Shown piece by piece: positions 1 through 5,057 of a stretch of DNA of 5,057 bases. The stretch is from NCBI GenBank assembly GCA_020849725.1, contig JADLAZ010000259.1, positions 1 through 5,057 on the forward strand, given 5' to 3'. A program made the translations under genes and the position numbers. Every line of letters begins with the position of its first letter. Positions within the stretch are counted from its first letter, which is position 1. Below the pieces are notes generated by a model. The model had not been told where the DNA came from and did no database searches. It worked only from the letters and a program-made list of their open reading frames with translations. This stretch comes from Chloroflexota bacterium (lineage in GTDB: Bacteria; Chloroflexota; Chloroflexia; Thermomicrobiales; JADLAZ01).

Positions 1-22
1 CCCGCAGCCCTTTCCGCCCGCG

Positions 23-1378
23 TCAGGTGGTGTCGAAGTAGCGGTCGAGCTCCCAGGAGCTGACGTGGCGGCGGTAGTCGCGCCACTGGCGGCGCTGCGC
101 CTCGGCCAGCCGCTCGCAGACATAGCCGCCCAGTGCCGCCCGCAGCACGTCGTCGCGCTCCAACTCGTCCAGCGCCTCGACCAGCGTGTCCGGCAGCATC
201 TGGACGCCGCGCGCGCGCAGGTCCGCCTCGCTGACGTAGTAGAGGTTCTCCTCCACCGGCGGCGGCAAGTCCAGGCCGCGGCGGATGCCATCCAGCCCGG
301 CCGCCAGCATCGCTGTCAGCGCCAGGTACGGGTTGCAGGCCGAGTCGGGCGAGCGCAGCTCGATGCGCGTCGCCTGCGGCTGGTTGGGACTGGTCTTCGG
401 CACGCGCACCAGTGCCTCGCGGTTCAGGTGCGCCCAGGTGACATGCACTGGCGCCTCGTAGCCAGGCACTAGCCGCTGGTAGGAGTTGACGACTGGCGCG
501 ACGACGGCGCACAGCGCGCGGGCGTGGGCCAGTTGGCCGGCGATGAAGGCGCGCGCCAGCGGCGTCAGGCCGTAGTCGTCGTCCGGGTCGCTGAACAGGT
601 TGCGCCGGCCGTCCAGGTCAAACAGGTGCTGGTGAATATGCATGCCGGAACCGATGACATTCTCCAGCGGCTTGGGCATGAACGTCGCCAGCAGCCCGTG
701 GCGCTGCGCGATTGCCCGCACGCTGTACTTGCCGGTGATAGTCTGGTCGGCGGCGCGCAGCGCGTCGCACGGCGCGAAGTCGATCTCGTGCTGGCCGCCG
801 GCGATCTCGTGGTGTGCCGTCTCGATCCGGATGCCCATGCGCGTCAGCGCGCGGACCATCTCGTGGCGCACCGTCGCGGCCAGATCGGTCGCCAGGTCGA
901 AGTAGGAGCCGCGGTCGTGGGGCTGGAGGCGGCCGTCGGGATCGCGCCGGAACAGGAAGAACTCCAGCTCCGGCGCGACGACATAGGCATAGCCGAGCGC
1001 CCGCGCCTGGCCCAGCGCCGTGGCCAGGACCGTGCGCGGGTCGCCCGGAAACGGCTCACCGCTCGGGCTGAACACCCAGCAGATCACGCGCGCGGCGACG
1101 CCGCTCTCGGTCTGCCAGGGAACGACGGCGAACGTCGACAGGTCCGGCACCAGAAACATGTCCGACTCGGCAATCCGGGCGTAGCCCTCGATCGACGAGC
1201 CGTCGAACCAGGCGCCGTGAGTGATCGCATTGGGCAACTGCTCGATCGGGATGCTGACACTCTTGATCATCCCGAACAGGTCGGTGAACTGGAGGTTGAC
1301 GACCTCGACCCGCGCCGCCGCCGCGGCCGCCAGCACCTGATCCGCCTCGGTCGCCGAGCGTGCCACGTCGGTGAACAT
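23..1378 (-). CDS. Type I glutamine synthetase, I-alpha/archaeal-like (or GS-like gamma-glutamyl-amide ligase)
   Basis: A 451-residue GS-family protein, close to the 440-450 of GSI-alpha enzymes and lacking the extra central segment of the beta type. The N-terminal beta-grasp domain spans about residues 20-105 and holds FDGSSIEGYARIAESDM (58-74). Arg68 there aligns with the B. subtilis Arg62 involved in glutamine feedback. The catalytic domain follows. Metal ligands by family alignment are Glu137, Glu139, Glu191, Glu198, His247 and Glu340. Arg302, Arg320, Arg325 and Arg342 match the substrate and phosphate arginines, and Glu308 in VPGYEAP is the flap glutamate. The C-terminus SSWELDRYF resembles the archaeal/Bacillus form. 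Oddities: VIGSGMH where GS usually has (V/D)NGSGMH, NREA for NRSA, PDSACNP for PDPAANP, and a six-alanine run at 17-22. The expected role is ATP-dependent amidation of glutamate in the cytoplasm; another amine acceptor is possible. The start is ATG, with GGAGGT only 3 nt upstream. It lies 267 bp downstream of the I-beta GS. Family certain, exact substrate not. Confidence 0.93.
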   Translation of the reverse strand: MFTDVARSATEADQVLAAAAAARVEVVNLQFTDLFGMIKSVSIPIEQLPNAITHGAWFDGSSIEGYARIAESDMFLVPDLSTFAVVPWQTESGVAARVICWVFSPSGEPFPGDPRTVLATALGQARALGYAYVVAPELEFFLFRRDPDGRLQPHDRGSYFDLATDLAATVRHEMVRALTRMGIRIETAHHEIAGGQHEIDFAPCDALRAADQTITGKYSVRAIAQRHGLLATFMPKPLENVIGSGMHIHQHLFDLDGRRNLFSDPDDDYGLTPLARAFIAGQLAHARALCAVVAPVVNSYQRLVPGYEAPVHVTWAHLNREALVRVPKTSPNQPQATRIELRSPDSACNPYLALTAMLAAGLDGIRRGLDLPPPVEENLYYVSEADLRARGVQMLPDTLVEALDELERDDVLRAALGGYVCERLAEAQRRQWRDYRRHVSSWELDRYFDTT

Positions 1379-1381
1379 GCG

Positions 1382-1387
1382 ACCTCC
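1382..1387 (-). promoter_or_regulatory. Shine-Dalgarno of the I-alpha-like GS gene
   Basis: GGAGGT on the minus strand, with only 3 nt (TCG-side bases 1379-1381) before the ATG at 1378. This is closer than usual. The next in-frame start, a GTG at codon 5, would be 15 nt away, which is worse, so ATG 1378 is kept. The intergenic repeat array begins 2 nt upstream of this site. Confidence 0.6.
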
Positions 1388-1388
1388 G

Positions 1389-1441
1389 AGTGGCCAGGAG
1401 TTCAGTAGCCAGGCGTCAGTGGGCCAGGGGACGGGTGGGCC
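1389..1441 (+). repeat. Degenerate heptamer/octamer tandem array, left side
   Basis: Read on the plus strand, successive units are AGTGGCC (1389), AGGAGTTC (1396), AGTAGCC (1404), AGGCGTC (1411), AGTGGGCC (1418), AGGGGACG (1426) and GGTGGGCC (1434). Each begins (A/G)G and is 7 or 8 nt long. Most end in CC or C. The array abuts the Shine-Dalgarno of the downstream GS gene. It has no coding potential in keeping with the neighbours. It looks like a slippage-type intergenic microsatellite. Similar units occur in opposite orientation at 1597-1639. Confidence 0.55.
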
Positions 1442-1457
1442 ATGGAGAGCGAGAGGC

Positions 1458-1571
1458 GAGGGGGCGAAGACCCCTCATCCCCACCCTCTCCCGCCGCGGC
1501 GAGAGGGGGTCGGCGCTGGTGCACCACGGGGTGTTCCCTTTCCCGCTGGGAGGGGGTTAGGGAGAGGGTTT
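1458..1571. repeat. CCCTC/GAGGG imperfect inverted-repeat element
   Basis: Two CT-rich/GA-rich arms face each other: plus-strand CCCCTCATCCCC-ACCCTCTCCC at about 1471-1492 and GGGAGGGGGTTAGGGAGAGGG at about 1548-1568. They are imperfect complements. Smaller hairpins lie inside: GAGGGG (1458-1463) with CCCCTC (1471-1476), CCCTCTC (1484-1490) with GAGAGGG (1501-1507) around a GCCGCGGC palindrome, and CCCTTTCCC (1536-1544) with GGGAGGGGG (1548-1556) using two G-U pairs around a 3-nt loop. The composition is that of dispersed non-coding repeats seen between genes in several GC-rich bacteria, recalled as common in Chloroflexota. It might slow or end transcription, but no T-run follows on either strand. 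No transposase or target-site duplication is visible. Confidence 0.6.
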
Positions 1572-1596
1572 AGGCAGAGGCTCGTCCTCTAGCGCT

Positions 1597-1639
1597 CATC
1601 ACTCGCCACTGCCTACTCGTCCGCTGGCTATGGGCTACG
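1597..1639 (-). repeat. Degenerate heptamer tandem array, right side
   Basis: Read on the minus strand the units are in register: CGTAGCC (1639-1633), CATAGCC (1632-1626), an 8-nt unit AGCGGACG (1625-1618), AGTAGGC (1617-1611), AGTGGCG (1610-1604) and AGTGATG (1603-1597). The array starts 6 nt beyond the stop codon of the I-beta GS. Together with the oppositely oriented array at 1389-1441 it brackets the central inverted-repeat element. Confidence 0.6.
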
Positions 1640-1645
1640 GGCGTC

Positions 1646-3088
1646 TTAGCAGTCGTAGTAGAGGAAGAACTCGTACGGGTGCGGCCGCAGGTTGACCGGG
1701 TTCATCTCGCGGCTGCGCTTGTAGTCGATGTAGGTCTCGATCAGGTCGCGGGTGAAGACGTCACCCTTGAGCAGGAAATCATGATCGGCCTCGAGGGCGT
1801 TGAGCACTTCGGCCAGGCTGCCCGGTGTCGACGTGATGTGGGCGGCCTCCTCCGGCTCCAGCTCGTACAGGTCCTTGTCGATCGGGGCGGGCGGCTCAAT
1901 CTTGTTCTGGATGCCGTCCAGGCCAGCCATCAGCATGGCGCTGAAGGCGAGGTACGGGTTGGCCGACGGGTCCGGGCAACGGAACTCGACGCGACGCGCC
2001 TTCGGGCTGTTGCTGTAGGTCGGGATGCGCACGGCAGCCGAGCGGTTGCGCTGCGAGTAGACCAGGTTGACCGGGGCCTCGAAGCCAGGCACCAGCCGGC
2101 GGTAGGAGTTGGTCGTCGGCGCACAGAAGGCCAGCAGCGCCGGTGTGTGCTTCAGCAGGCCGCCGATGTAGTAACGGGCCGTGTCCGACAGCAGCGCGTA
2201 GCCGTTGGCGTCGAAGAACAGCGGCTGATCGCCGTTCCACAGGCTCTGGTGACAGTGCATGCCCGAGCCGTTGTCGGCAAAGATCGGCTTCGGCATGAAG
2301 GTGGCCGAGTACCCATTCTTGTAGGCGACATTCTTGATGATGTACTTGTACCACATCAGGCTGTCGGCCATCTTCGTCAGTGGGCCGAAGCGCATGTCGA
2401 TCTCGCACTGACCGGCCGTGGCGACCTCGTGATGATGGACCTCGACATCGACGCCGGCCTCCATCAGGGTCATGACCATGCGCGAGCGCAGGTCCTGCAG
2501 CTTATCGGTCGGCGGCACCGGGAAGTAGCCTTCCTTGGCGCGCGGGCGGTAGCCGAGGTTCGGCTTGCCGTTGGACGTGCCGCTGTTCCAGATGCCTTCC
2601 TCGGAGTCGATGTAGTAGTAGCCGAAGTTCGTGCCCTGGTCGAAGCGGATATCGTTGAACAGGAAGAATTCCGCCTCCGGCCCGAAGTAAGCGCCGGTGG
2701 CGATGCCGGTCGTCTTGACGTACGCTTCGGCTTTCTTGGCGATGTTGCGCGGGTCGCGCGTGTACGGCCCGCGCGTGATCGGGTCGGATACATCGCAGAT
2801 GATGCTCAGCGTCGGCACCTCGAGGATCGGGTCGACGATCGCCGTACTCGGGTCGGGGAAGAGCAGCATATCCGACTCGTTGATCACCTGGAAGCCACGG
2901 ATGCTCGAACCATCGAAGCCGATGCCGTCTTCGAAATCGCTCTCCTTGAAGTTCTGGATCGGCAGTGTGAAATGCTGCCAGGTGCCGGGCATGTCGATGA
3001 ACCGGACGTCCACCATCTTGACACCGGCCTCGCGTGCCAGCGCCATGACATCCGCCGGCGTCGCGCCCGCGCCGATCTTCACCGCCAC
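1646..3088 (-). CDS. glnA: Glutamine synthetase type I-beta (adenylylation-site-containing)
   Basis: A 480-residue protein that aligns along its whole length with E. coli/Salmonella GlnA (469 residues). It makes glutamine from glutamate, ammonia and ATP as a cytoplasmic dodecamer. The beta-grasp domain (about 18-105) carries [10 protein letters not shown] with Asp59 and Ser62 of the ammonium site. Metal ligands are Glu138, Glu140, Glu221, Glu229, His278 and Glu368. NGSGMHCH (273-280) and VPGFEAP with flap Glu337 are intact. Phosphate-site arginines are Arg331, Arg349, Arg354 and Arg370. The beta-type segment at about 148-190 (through [15 protein letters not shown] to GYFPVPP) is present. [12 protein letters not shown] places Tyr408 at the adenylylated tyrosine of E. 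coli (Tyr397), so covalent regulation is possible if the genome has a GlnE. The start is GTG, supported by an AGGAGG 8 nt upstream. The gene ends in TAA. Its codon third positions look less extreme in GC than those of the flanking genes, as might be expected for high expression. Confidence 0.97.
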   Translation of the reverse strand: MAVKIGAGATPADVMALAREAGVKMVDVRFIDMPGTWQHFTLPIQNFKESDFEDGIGFDGSSIRGFQVINESDMLLFPDPSTAIVDPILEVPTLSIICDVSDPITRGPYTRDPRNIAKKAEAYVKTTGIATGAYFGPEAEFFLFNDIRFDQGTNFGYYYIDSEEGIWNSGTSNGKPNLGYRPRAKEGYFPVPPTDKLQDLRSRMVMTLMEAGVDVEVHHHEVATAGQCEIDMRFGPLTKMADSLMWYKYIIKNVAYKNGYSATFMPKPIFADNGSGMHCHQSLWNGDQPLFFDANGYALLSDTARYYIGGLLKHTPALLAFCAPTTNSYRRLVPGFEAPVNLVYSQRNRSAAVRIPTYSNSPKARRVEFRCPDPSANPYLAFSAMLMAGLDGIQNKIEPPAPIDKDLYELEPEEAAHITSTPGSLAEVLNALEADHDFLLKGDVFTRDLIETYIDYKRSREMNPVNLRPHPYEFFLYYDC

Positions 3089-3096
3089 GTGTCTAC

Positions 3097-3102
3097 CCTC
3101 CT
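3097..3102 (-). promoter_or_regulatory. Strong Shine-Dalgarno of glnA
   Basis: A full AGGAGG on the minus strand, 8 nt before the GTG at 3088. This is near-ideal complementarity and spacing, and it fixes the non-ATG start. Confidence 0.85.
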
Positions 3103-3142
3103 AAAGCGGTACATCCTGCGTGCTAAACGACGCCGCCAGCAC

Positions 3143-3162
3143 GCCTGCCAGTTTACGCAGGC
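3143..3162 (-). promoter_or_regulatory. Hairpin in the probable glnA leader
   Basis: GCCTGC and GCAGGC form a perfect 6-bp stem around an 8-nt loop, about 55 nt upstream of the glnA start. The loop-side sequence GTAAACTGGCA on the minus strand resembles the end of the direct repeat at 3180-3250, so this may be a weak fourth binding site rather than an RNA element. Confidence 0.35.
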
Positions 3163-3179
3163 TGCCGCCGGCCAACTAC

Positions 3180-3195
3180 GTGCAGTCTACCCAAG
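3180..3195 (-). repeat. Upstream direct repeat, copy 3 (candidate operator)
   Basis: Minus strand CTTGGGTAGACTGCAC. It matches the middle copy (3211-3226) at 12 of 16 positions, with start points 31 bp apart, about three helical turns. The shared pattern is YTTGKGTARWCTGCAC. It is the copy closest to the glnA start among the three clear ones, about 90 bp away. Confidence 0.55.
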
Positions 3196-3210
3196 TTCCG
3201 CCAGCTGTCT

Positions 3211-3226
3211 GTGCAGATTACACAAT
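3211..3226 (-). repeat. Upstream direct repeat, copy 2 (candidate operator / -10 overlap)
   Basis: Minus strand ATTGTGTAATCTGCAC. Within it TGTG and CACA arms are separated by 7 nt, giving it dyad character. It also contains TGTAAT (3222-3217), the best match in the region to a sigma-70 -10 element (5 of 6), though no good -35 hexamer lies at the right distance. A protein bound here would compete with or position RNA polymerase if that -10 is used. Confidence 0.55.
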
Positions 3227-3240
3227 CGCACGCTCGTGCG
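3227..3240. promoter_or_regulatory. 14-bp palindrome between repeat copies
   Basis: CGCACG and CGTGCG form a perfect inverted repeat around a 2-nt centre (CT on the plus strand). It lies directly between the two distal repeat copies and shares 5 nt with copy 1. It could be the dyad of a dimeric regulator's site. Dyads of this size also arise by chance in GC-rich DNA. Confidence 0.4.
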
Positions 3241-3250
3241 TTTGCACAAG
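3236..3250 (-). repeat. Upstream direct repeat, copy 1 (candidate operator)
   Basis: Minus strand CTTGTGCAAACGCAC. It aligns with the other two copies once a single-base gap is allowed before the final GCAC. It is internally symmetric (GTGC-AAAC-GCAC). It is the copy farthest from glnA. Confidence 0.45.
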
Positions 3251-3281
3251 ATCGAGGTCATTGAGGCGCTCTGATCTTCGG

Positions 3282-3311
3282 CCGCGCGCCGCGCAGGCGT
3301 GCGGCGCGCGG
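3282..3311 (-). terminator. GC-rich stem-loop downstream of the PucR-type gene (terminator-like)
   Basis: Perfect 11-bp stem, CCGCGCGCCGC (3282-3292) with GCGGCGCGCGG (3301-3311), and an 8-nt loop. It starts 36 nt past the regulator's stop codon. On the minus-strand transcript it is followed by CCGAAGATCAG with no U-run, so it is not a classical intrinsic terminator. It could still stop or pause polymerase or protect the 3' end, separating regulator transcription from glnA. Confidence 0.5.
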
Positions 3312-3325
3312 TCCTTCTGTCCGTC

Positions 3326-3347
3326 GGGGTCGTTCGCGAACGGCCCC
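3326..3347. terminator. Near-perfect palindrome over the regulator's stop codon
   Basis: The core CGTTCGCGAACG (3331-3342) is a perfect 12-bp palindrome. It is extended by GGGG (3326-3329) and CCCC (3344-3347) with one non-Watson-Crick pair (T3330/G3343). The outermost base is part of the TAG stop codon of the regulator. It may act with the next stem-loop as a tandem 3'-end structure, or be a protein-binding dyad. Confidence 0.4.
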
Positions 3348-4996
3348 TACGACGGTGGCGCGACTGCTTCCAGCACGCGGTGGACCTTGAGCGCCAGTTG
3401 CAGCAAGAACAGGTGCTCCTGCGCGTGCAGGTCGTGACCGGTGATCTCGGCCACGCGCCGCAGCCGGTAGGCCAGGCTGTTGCGGTGGACGTGCAGCCGG
3501 TCGGCCGCCTCAACGACGTTGCAGCCGCTGGCGAAATAGGCTTCGAGTGTGTCGATCATCTCGCTGTTGCGGCGCCGATCGTAGGCGAGCAGCGGCCCGA
3601 GCGCCTCGTCGCGGAAGAACCGCAGCTCGTCGTGGTGGTGCAGCGGGAAGAGCAATCGGTAGAAGCCCATGCCGATGAAGTCGACCGGCGCGTCCGTCCC
3701 AGCGACCGGGCCGACGCGCAGCGCGTAGTGGGCCTCCTGGAAGGCGCGGGCATAGCCGGCCAGGCCCGGGTGCAGGCCACCGATGCCGACTGCCAGCGCA
3801 TCGTCGTCGCCGAGCCGGGCGTTGAGTCGCCGCACGAGCTCGACCAGCACGCGCCGCACGCGCTCACGCTCGGTCGCCAGCGGCTCGGCCAGCGGCGCGA
3901 GCAGCACGGCGGCCGCCCCCAGCCCCCGCACCAGCAGCGCCTCGCCCAACCGGCCGCGCAACTCCACGCTCAGCAGCCGCGCCGCTTCGTCGCGGTGGCG
4001 TGCGCTGCGCCGCGCTGGGTCCGCCGGATCGACGGCGACGACCAGGTGTGGCTGCTCGATCGCCAGGCCCAGGTAGCGCGCCCGTCCGAGCACGGCCGTC
4101 TCCGAGCCGTAGCGGCCGGCGAGCAGTTCCGTCAGCAGCGTCTCGATCGCTGGCGACTCCTCTCGCCGATGACTGGGGCTGCGCAGCACCTCAAAGGCGC
4201 ACGCCTCAGCCGCGCGCTGCAGGACGCTCCGGTCGACATCGGTGAAGTCGCCGTCCGGGGCGATGGCCGACAGGTAGCCGCGCAGCATGCCCCCGGCCAG
4301 CACCGGCGCCACCAGCCGCCGCAGGCCGTCCGCGCCGGCCGGCGTTGCCACCGGCAGCAGGCTCTCCTGCCCCGGCCCACTGCCCCACTCGACCTGGAAG
4401 GCCACCGGCGGCTGCGGCGCTGGGAAGGCCAGCGCCTGACCAGGCGGCGGGACGGCCATCAGCGTGACGAAGCTCTCATCCTCCCACAGGATGGTCTTAT
4501 CGATCAGGGCCGCGGCGTGCTCCAGAATCGCCGCCAGCCCACCGCTGACGGCCAGTTCGGCAAAGCGGCGGCCGGCGTTGCTCGAGACAGTGTACAGGTG
4601 GTTCAGCCGCTCGTTGATGAGCCGGTTCAGCTCGCTCTCCAGCTCACCGCCGGCGCTCGGCGCGGTCAACAGCAGCGGCAGGCGGCAGTCCTCGGCCGCC
4701 TCGACCGCCTCGTTCGACAGGCGGTCGGTGACTGCCGCCGCCGCGCCGCGCTCGGCCAGCGCCCGGACCAGCGGCGCCAGGCTCAGGGGCGGGCTGACCG
4801 TCCGCAGCGTGCTATCGAGCAGCACCACGATCTCCGCGCCGGTCAGGTGCGACAAGTAGGGTGGCGTCGCGCGCAGCGACGTGGCCCAGCGCACCTCGCG
4901 CGTCAGCCCCGCCTGTCCTGCCATCGGCCGCAGCCGGTCCGGCGGCAGCCGGCGCAGCAGATCGCCCACCGTCACAACCGTCATCGTCCTCCCCAT
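3347..4996 (-). CDS. PucR-family transcriptional regulator (PucR / CdaR-type HTH)
   Basis: A 549-residue cytoplasmic DNA-binding protein of usual length for the family. The N-terminal PucR-type domain covers about 6-130 (TVGDLLRRLP; GAEIVVLLDSTLR; LPLLLTAPSAGGELES). A GAF-like middle region (about 145-270) could bind a small ligand. A degenerate GGDEF-like segment (about 283-430, ending in GLAGYARAFQEAHYALRVG) precedes the C-terminal HTH of PucR/CdaR type (about 476-535), with EAADRLHVHRNSLAYRLR at 496-513. Characterised relatives respond to purine breakdown or sugar-diacid metabolites. Here the next gene is glnA, 258 bp downstream on the same strand, suggesting nitrogen control. The effector cannot be read from sequence. 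The start is uncertain: ATG 4996 gives MGRTMTVVTVGDLL, but ATG 4984 has GGGGAGG 3 nt upstream and gives the more family-like MTVVTVGDLL. Family assignment is firm, targets inferred. Confidence 0.9.
   Translation of the reverse strand: MGRTMTVVTVGDLLRRLPPDRLRPMAGQAGLTREVRWATSLRATPPYLSHLTGAEIVVLLDSTLRTVSPPLSLAPLVRALAERGAAAAVTDRLSNEAVEAAEDCRLPLLLTAPSAGGELESELNRLINERLNHLYTVSSNAGRRFAELAVSGGLAAILEHAAALIDKTILWEDESFVTLMAVPPPGQALAFPAPQPPVAFQVEWGSGPGQESLLPVATPAGADGLRRLVAPVLAGGMLRGYLSAIAPDGDFTDVDRSVLQRAAEACAFEVLRSPSHRREESPAIETLLTELLAGRYGSETAVLGRARYLGLAIEQPHLVVAVDPADPARRSARHRDEAARLLSVELRGRLGEALLVRGLGAAAVLLAPLAEPLATERERVRRVLVELVRRLNARLGDDDALAVGIGGLHPGLAGYARAFQEAHYALRVGPVAGTDAPVDFIGMGFYRLLFPLHHHDELRFFRDEALGPLLAYDRRRNSEMIDTLEAYFASGCNVVEAADRLHVHRNSLAYRLRRVAEITGHDLHAQEHLFLLQLALKVHRVLEAVAPPS
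4988..4992 (-). promoter_or_regulatory. Candidate Shine-Dalgarno favouring start at 4984
   Basis: GGAGG on the minus strand, 3 nt before the ATG at 4984 and inside the first codons of the longer reading. Another GGAGGT at 5016-5021 is 19 nt before ATG 4996, too far to serve it well. Confidence 0.4.
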
Positions 4997-5025
4997 CCCT
5001 GGGCGAGGTCACCCCACCTCCGCCG

Positions 5026-5034
5026 ATGATAGCA
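5026..5034 (-). promoter_or_regulatory. Candidate extended -10 promoter of the PucR-type gene
   Basis: Minus strand TGC-TATCAT is an extended -10 (TGn plus a 5-of-6 match to TATAAT) in otherwise GC-rich DNA. No -35 match is seen at 17-18 bp, which extended -10 promoters can tolerate. Transcription would start near 5019, giving a leader of roughly 35 nt to ATG 4984 or 23 nt to ATG 4996. Confidence 0.35.
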
Positions 5035-5057
5035 CGCGCTCGTCGCCAGCGGATCGC

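Noticed and set aside
524..1408. Plus-strand open frame opposite the I-alpha-like GS
   Set aside because: It is antisense to a gene with intact catalytic motifs and is only a GC-driven shadow.
1458..1571. Intrinsic terminator for glnA within the CCCTC/GAGGG hairpins
   Set aside because: On the minus strand none of the stems is followed by a T-run, so it is recorded as a repeat, not as a terminator.
3079..3114. Eleven-codon upstream frame ([11 protein letters not shown]) running through the glnA Shine-Dalgarno and overlapping the GTG start
   Set aside because: It has no properly spaced ribosome-binding site of its own, and its length and overlap are easily due to chance. Only ribosome profiling or conservation would revive it.
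1679..3274. Long open frame on the plus strand opposite glnA
   Set aside because: It is fully antisense to a GS with complete family alignment. Its predicted protein is Arg/Val/Asp/His-rich with no recognisable motif, as expected for the opposite strand of a GC-rich gene.
3089..3346. Search for an NtcA box, a TnrA/GlnR box or a sigma-54 promoter in the glnA upstream region
   Set aside because: No GTA-N8-TAC pair, no proper TGTNA-N7-TNACA and no GG-N10-GC with TGGCAC-like context was found. TGTG-N7-CACA at 3211-3226 is only superficially similar to the TnrA/GlnR site.
4812..5012. Minus-strand 66-codon frame starting at a GTG 6 nt before ATG-side sequence, with GGAGGT just upstream
   Set aside because: The good Shine-Dalgarno spacing caught attention. 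However, the frame runs out of phase inside the PucR domain with a Gly/Ala/Asp-rich product lacking any family feature.
3299..5029. Long open frame on the plus strand opposite the PucR-type gene
   Set aside because: The Gln/Arg/Ala-rich low-complexity product has no family features. The minus-strand frame has clear PucR and HTH domains.

Overview
This is a GC-rich bacterial window with three complete genes, all on the minus strand and read right to left. They are a PucR-type transcriptional regulator (4996 to 3347), a class I-beta glutamine synthetase (GS; 3088 to 1646) and a shorter GS of the I-alpha/archaeal-like type (1378 to 23). No plus-strand gene is supported. Long open frames opposite the real genes are by-products of high GC content. 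No tRNA, rRNA, CRISPR array, transposase or prophage gene is visible. The high GC, the pairing of I-alpha-like and I-beta GS, and a CCCTC/GAGGG intergenic repeat would fit a Chloroflexota lineage such as Thermomicrobia. That placement is inference and an actinobacterial-like source is not excluded.

Bases 1-22 lie downstream of the I-alpha-like GS and hold nothing recognisable. The gap 1379-1645, between the two GS genes, is almost entirely repetitive. Degenerate heptamer/octamer arrays sit at both ends in opposite orientation, around a CCCTC-rich imperfect inverted repeat with its own small hairpins. The gap 3089-3346, between the regulator and the I-beta GS, is the most information-rich non-coding part. 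From the regulator end it holds a palindrome over the regulator's stop codon, a perfect 11-bp GC hairpin, three copies of a roughly 16-bp direct repeat with a 14-bp palindrome between two of them, a leader hairpin, and a full AGGAGG Shine-Dalgarno 8 nt before a GTG start.

The layout suggests a nitrogen-assimilation locus. The I-beta GS has all the catalytic residues checked and the tyrosine context used for adenylylation, so it is probably the housekeeping ammonia-assimilating enzyme. The I-alpha-like GS keeps the metal and phosphate ligands but differs at several usually fixed active-site positions, so it may be a second GS or a gamma-glutamyl-amide ligase acting on another amine. The PucR-type protein is a plausible local regulator. 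The iterated repeat upstream of the I-beta GS is the best candidate for its operator, or for that of another nitrogen regulator. This link is a hypothesis from position and pattern, not something the sequence proves.
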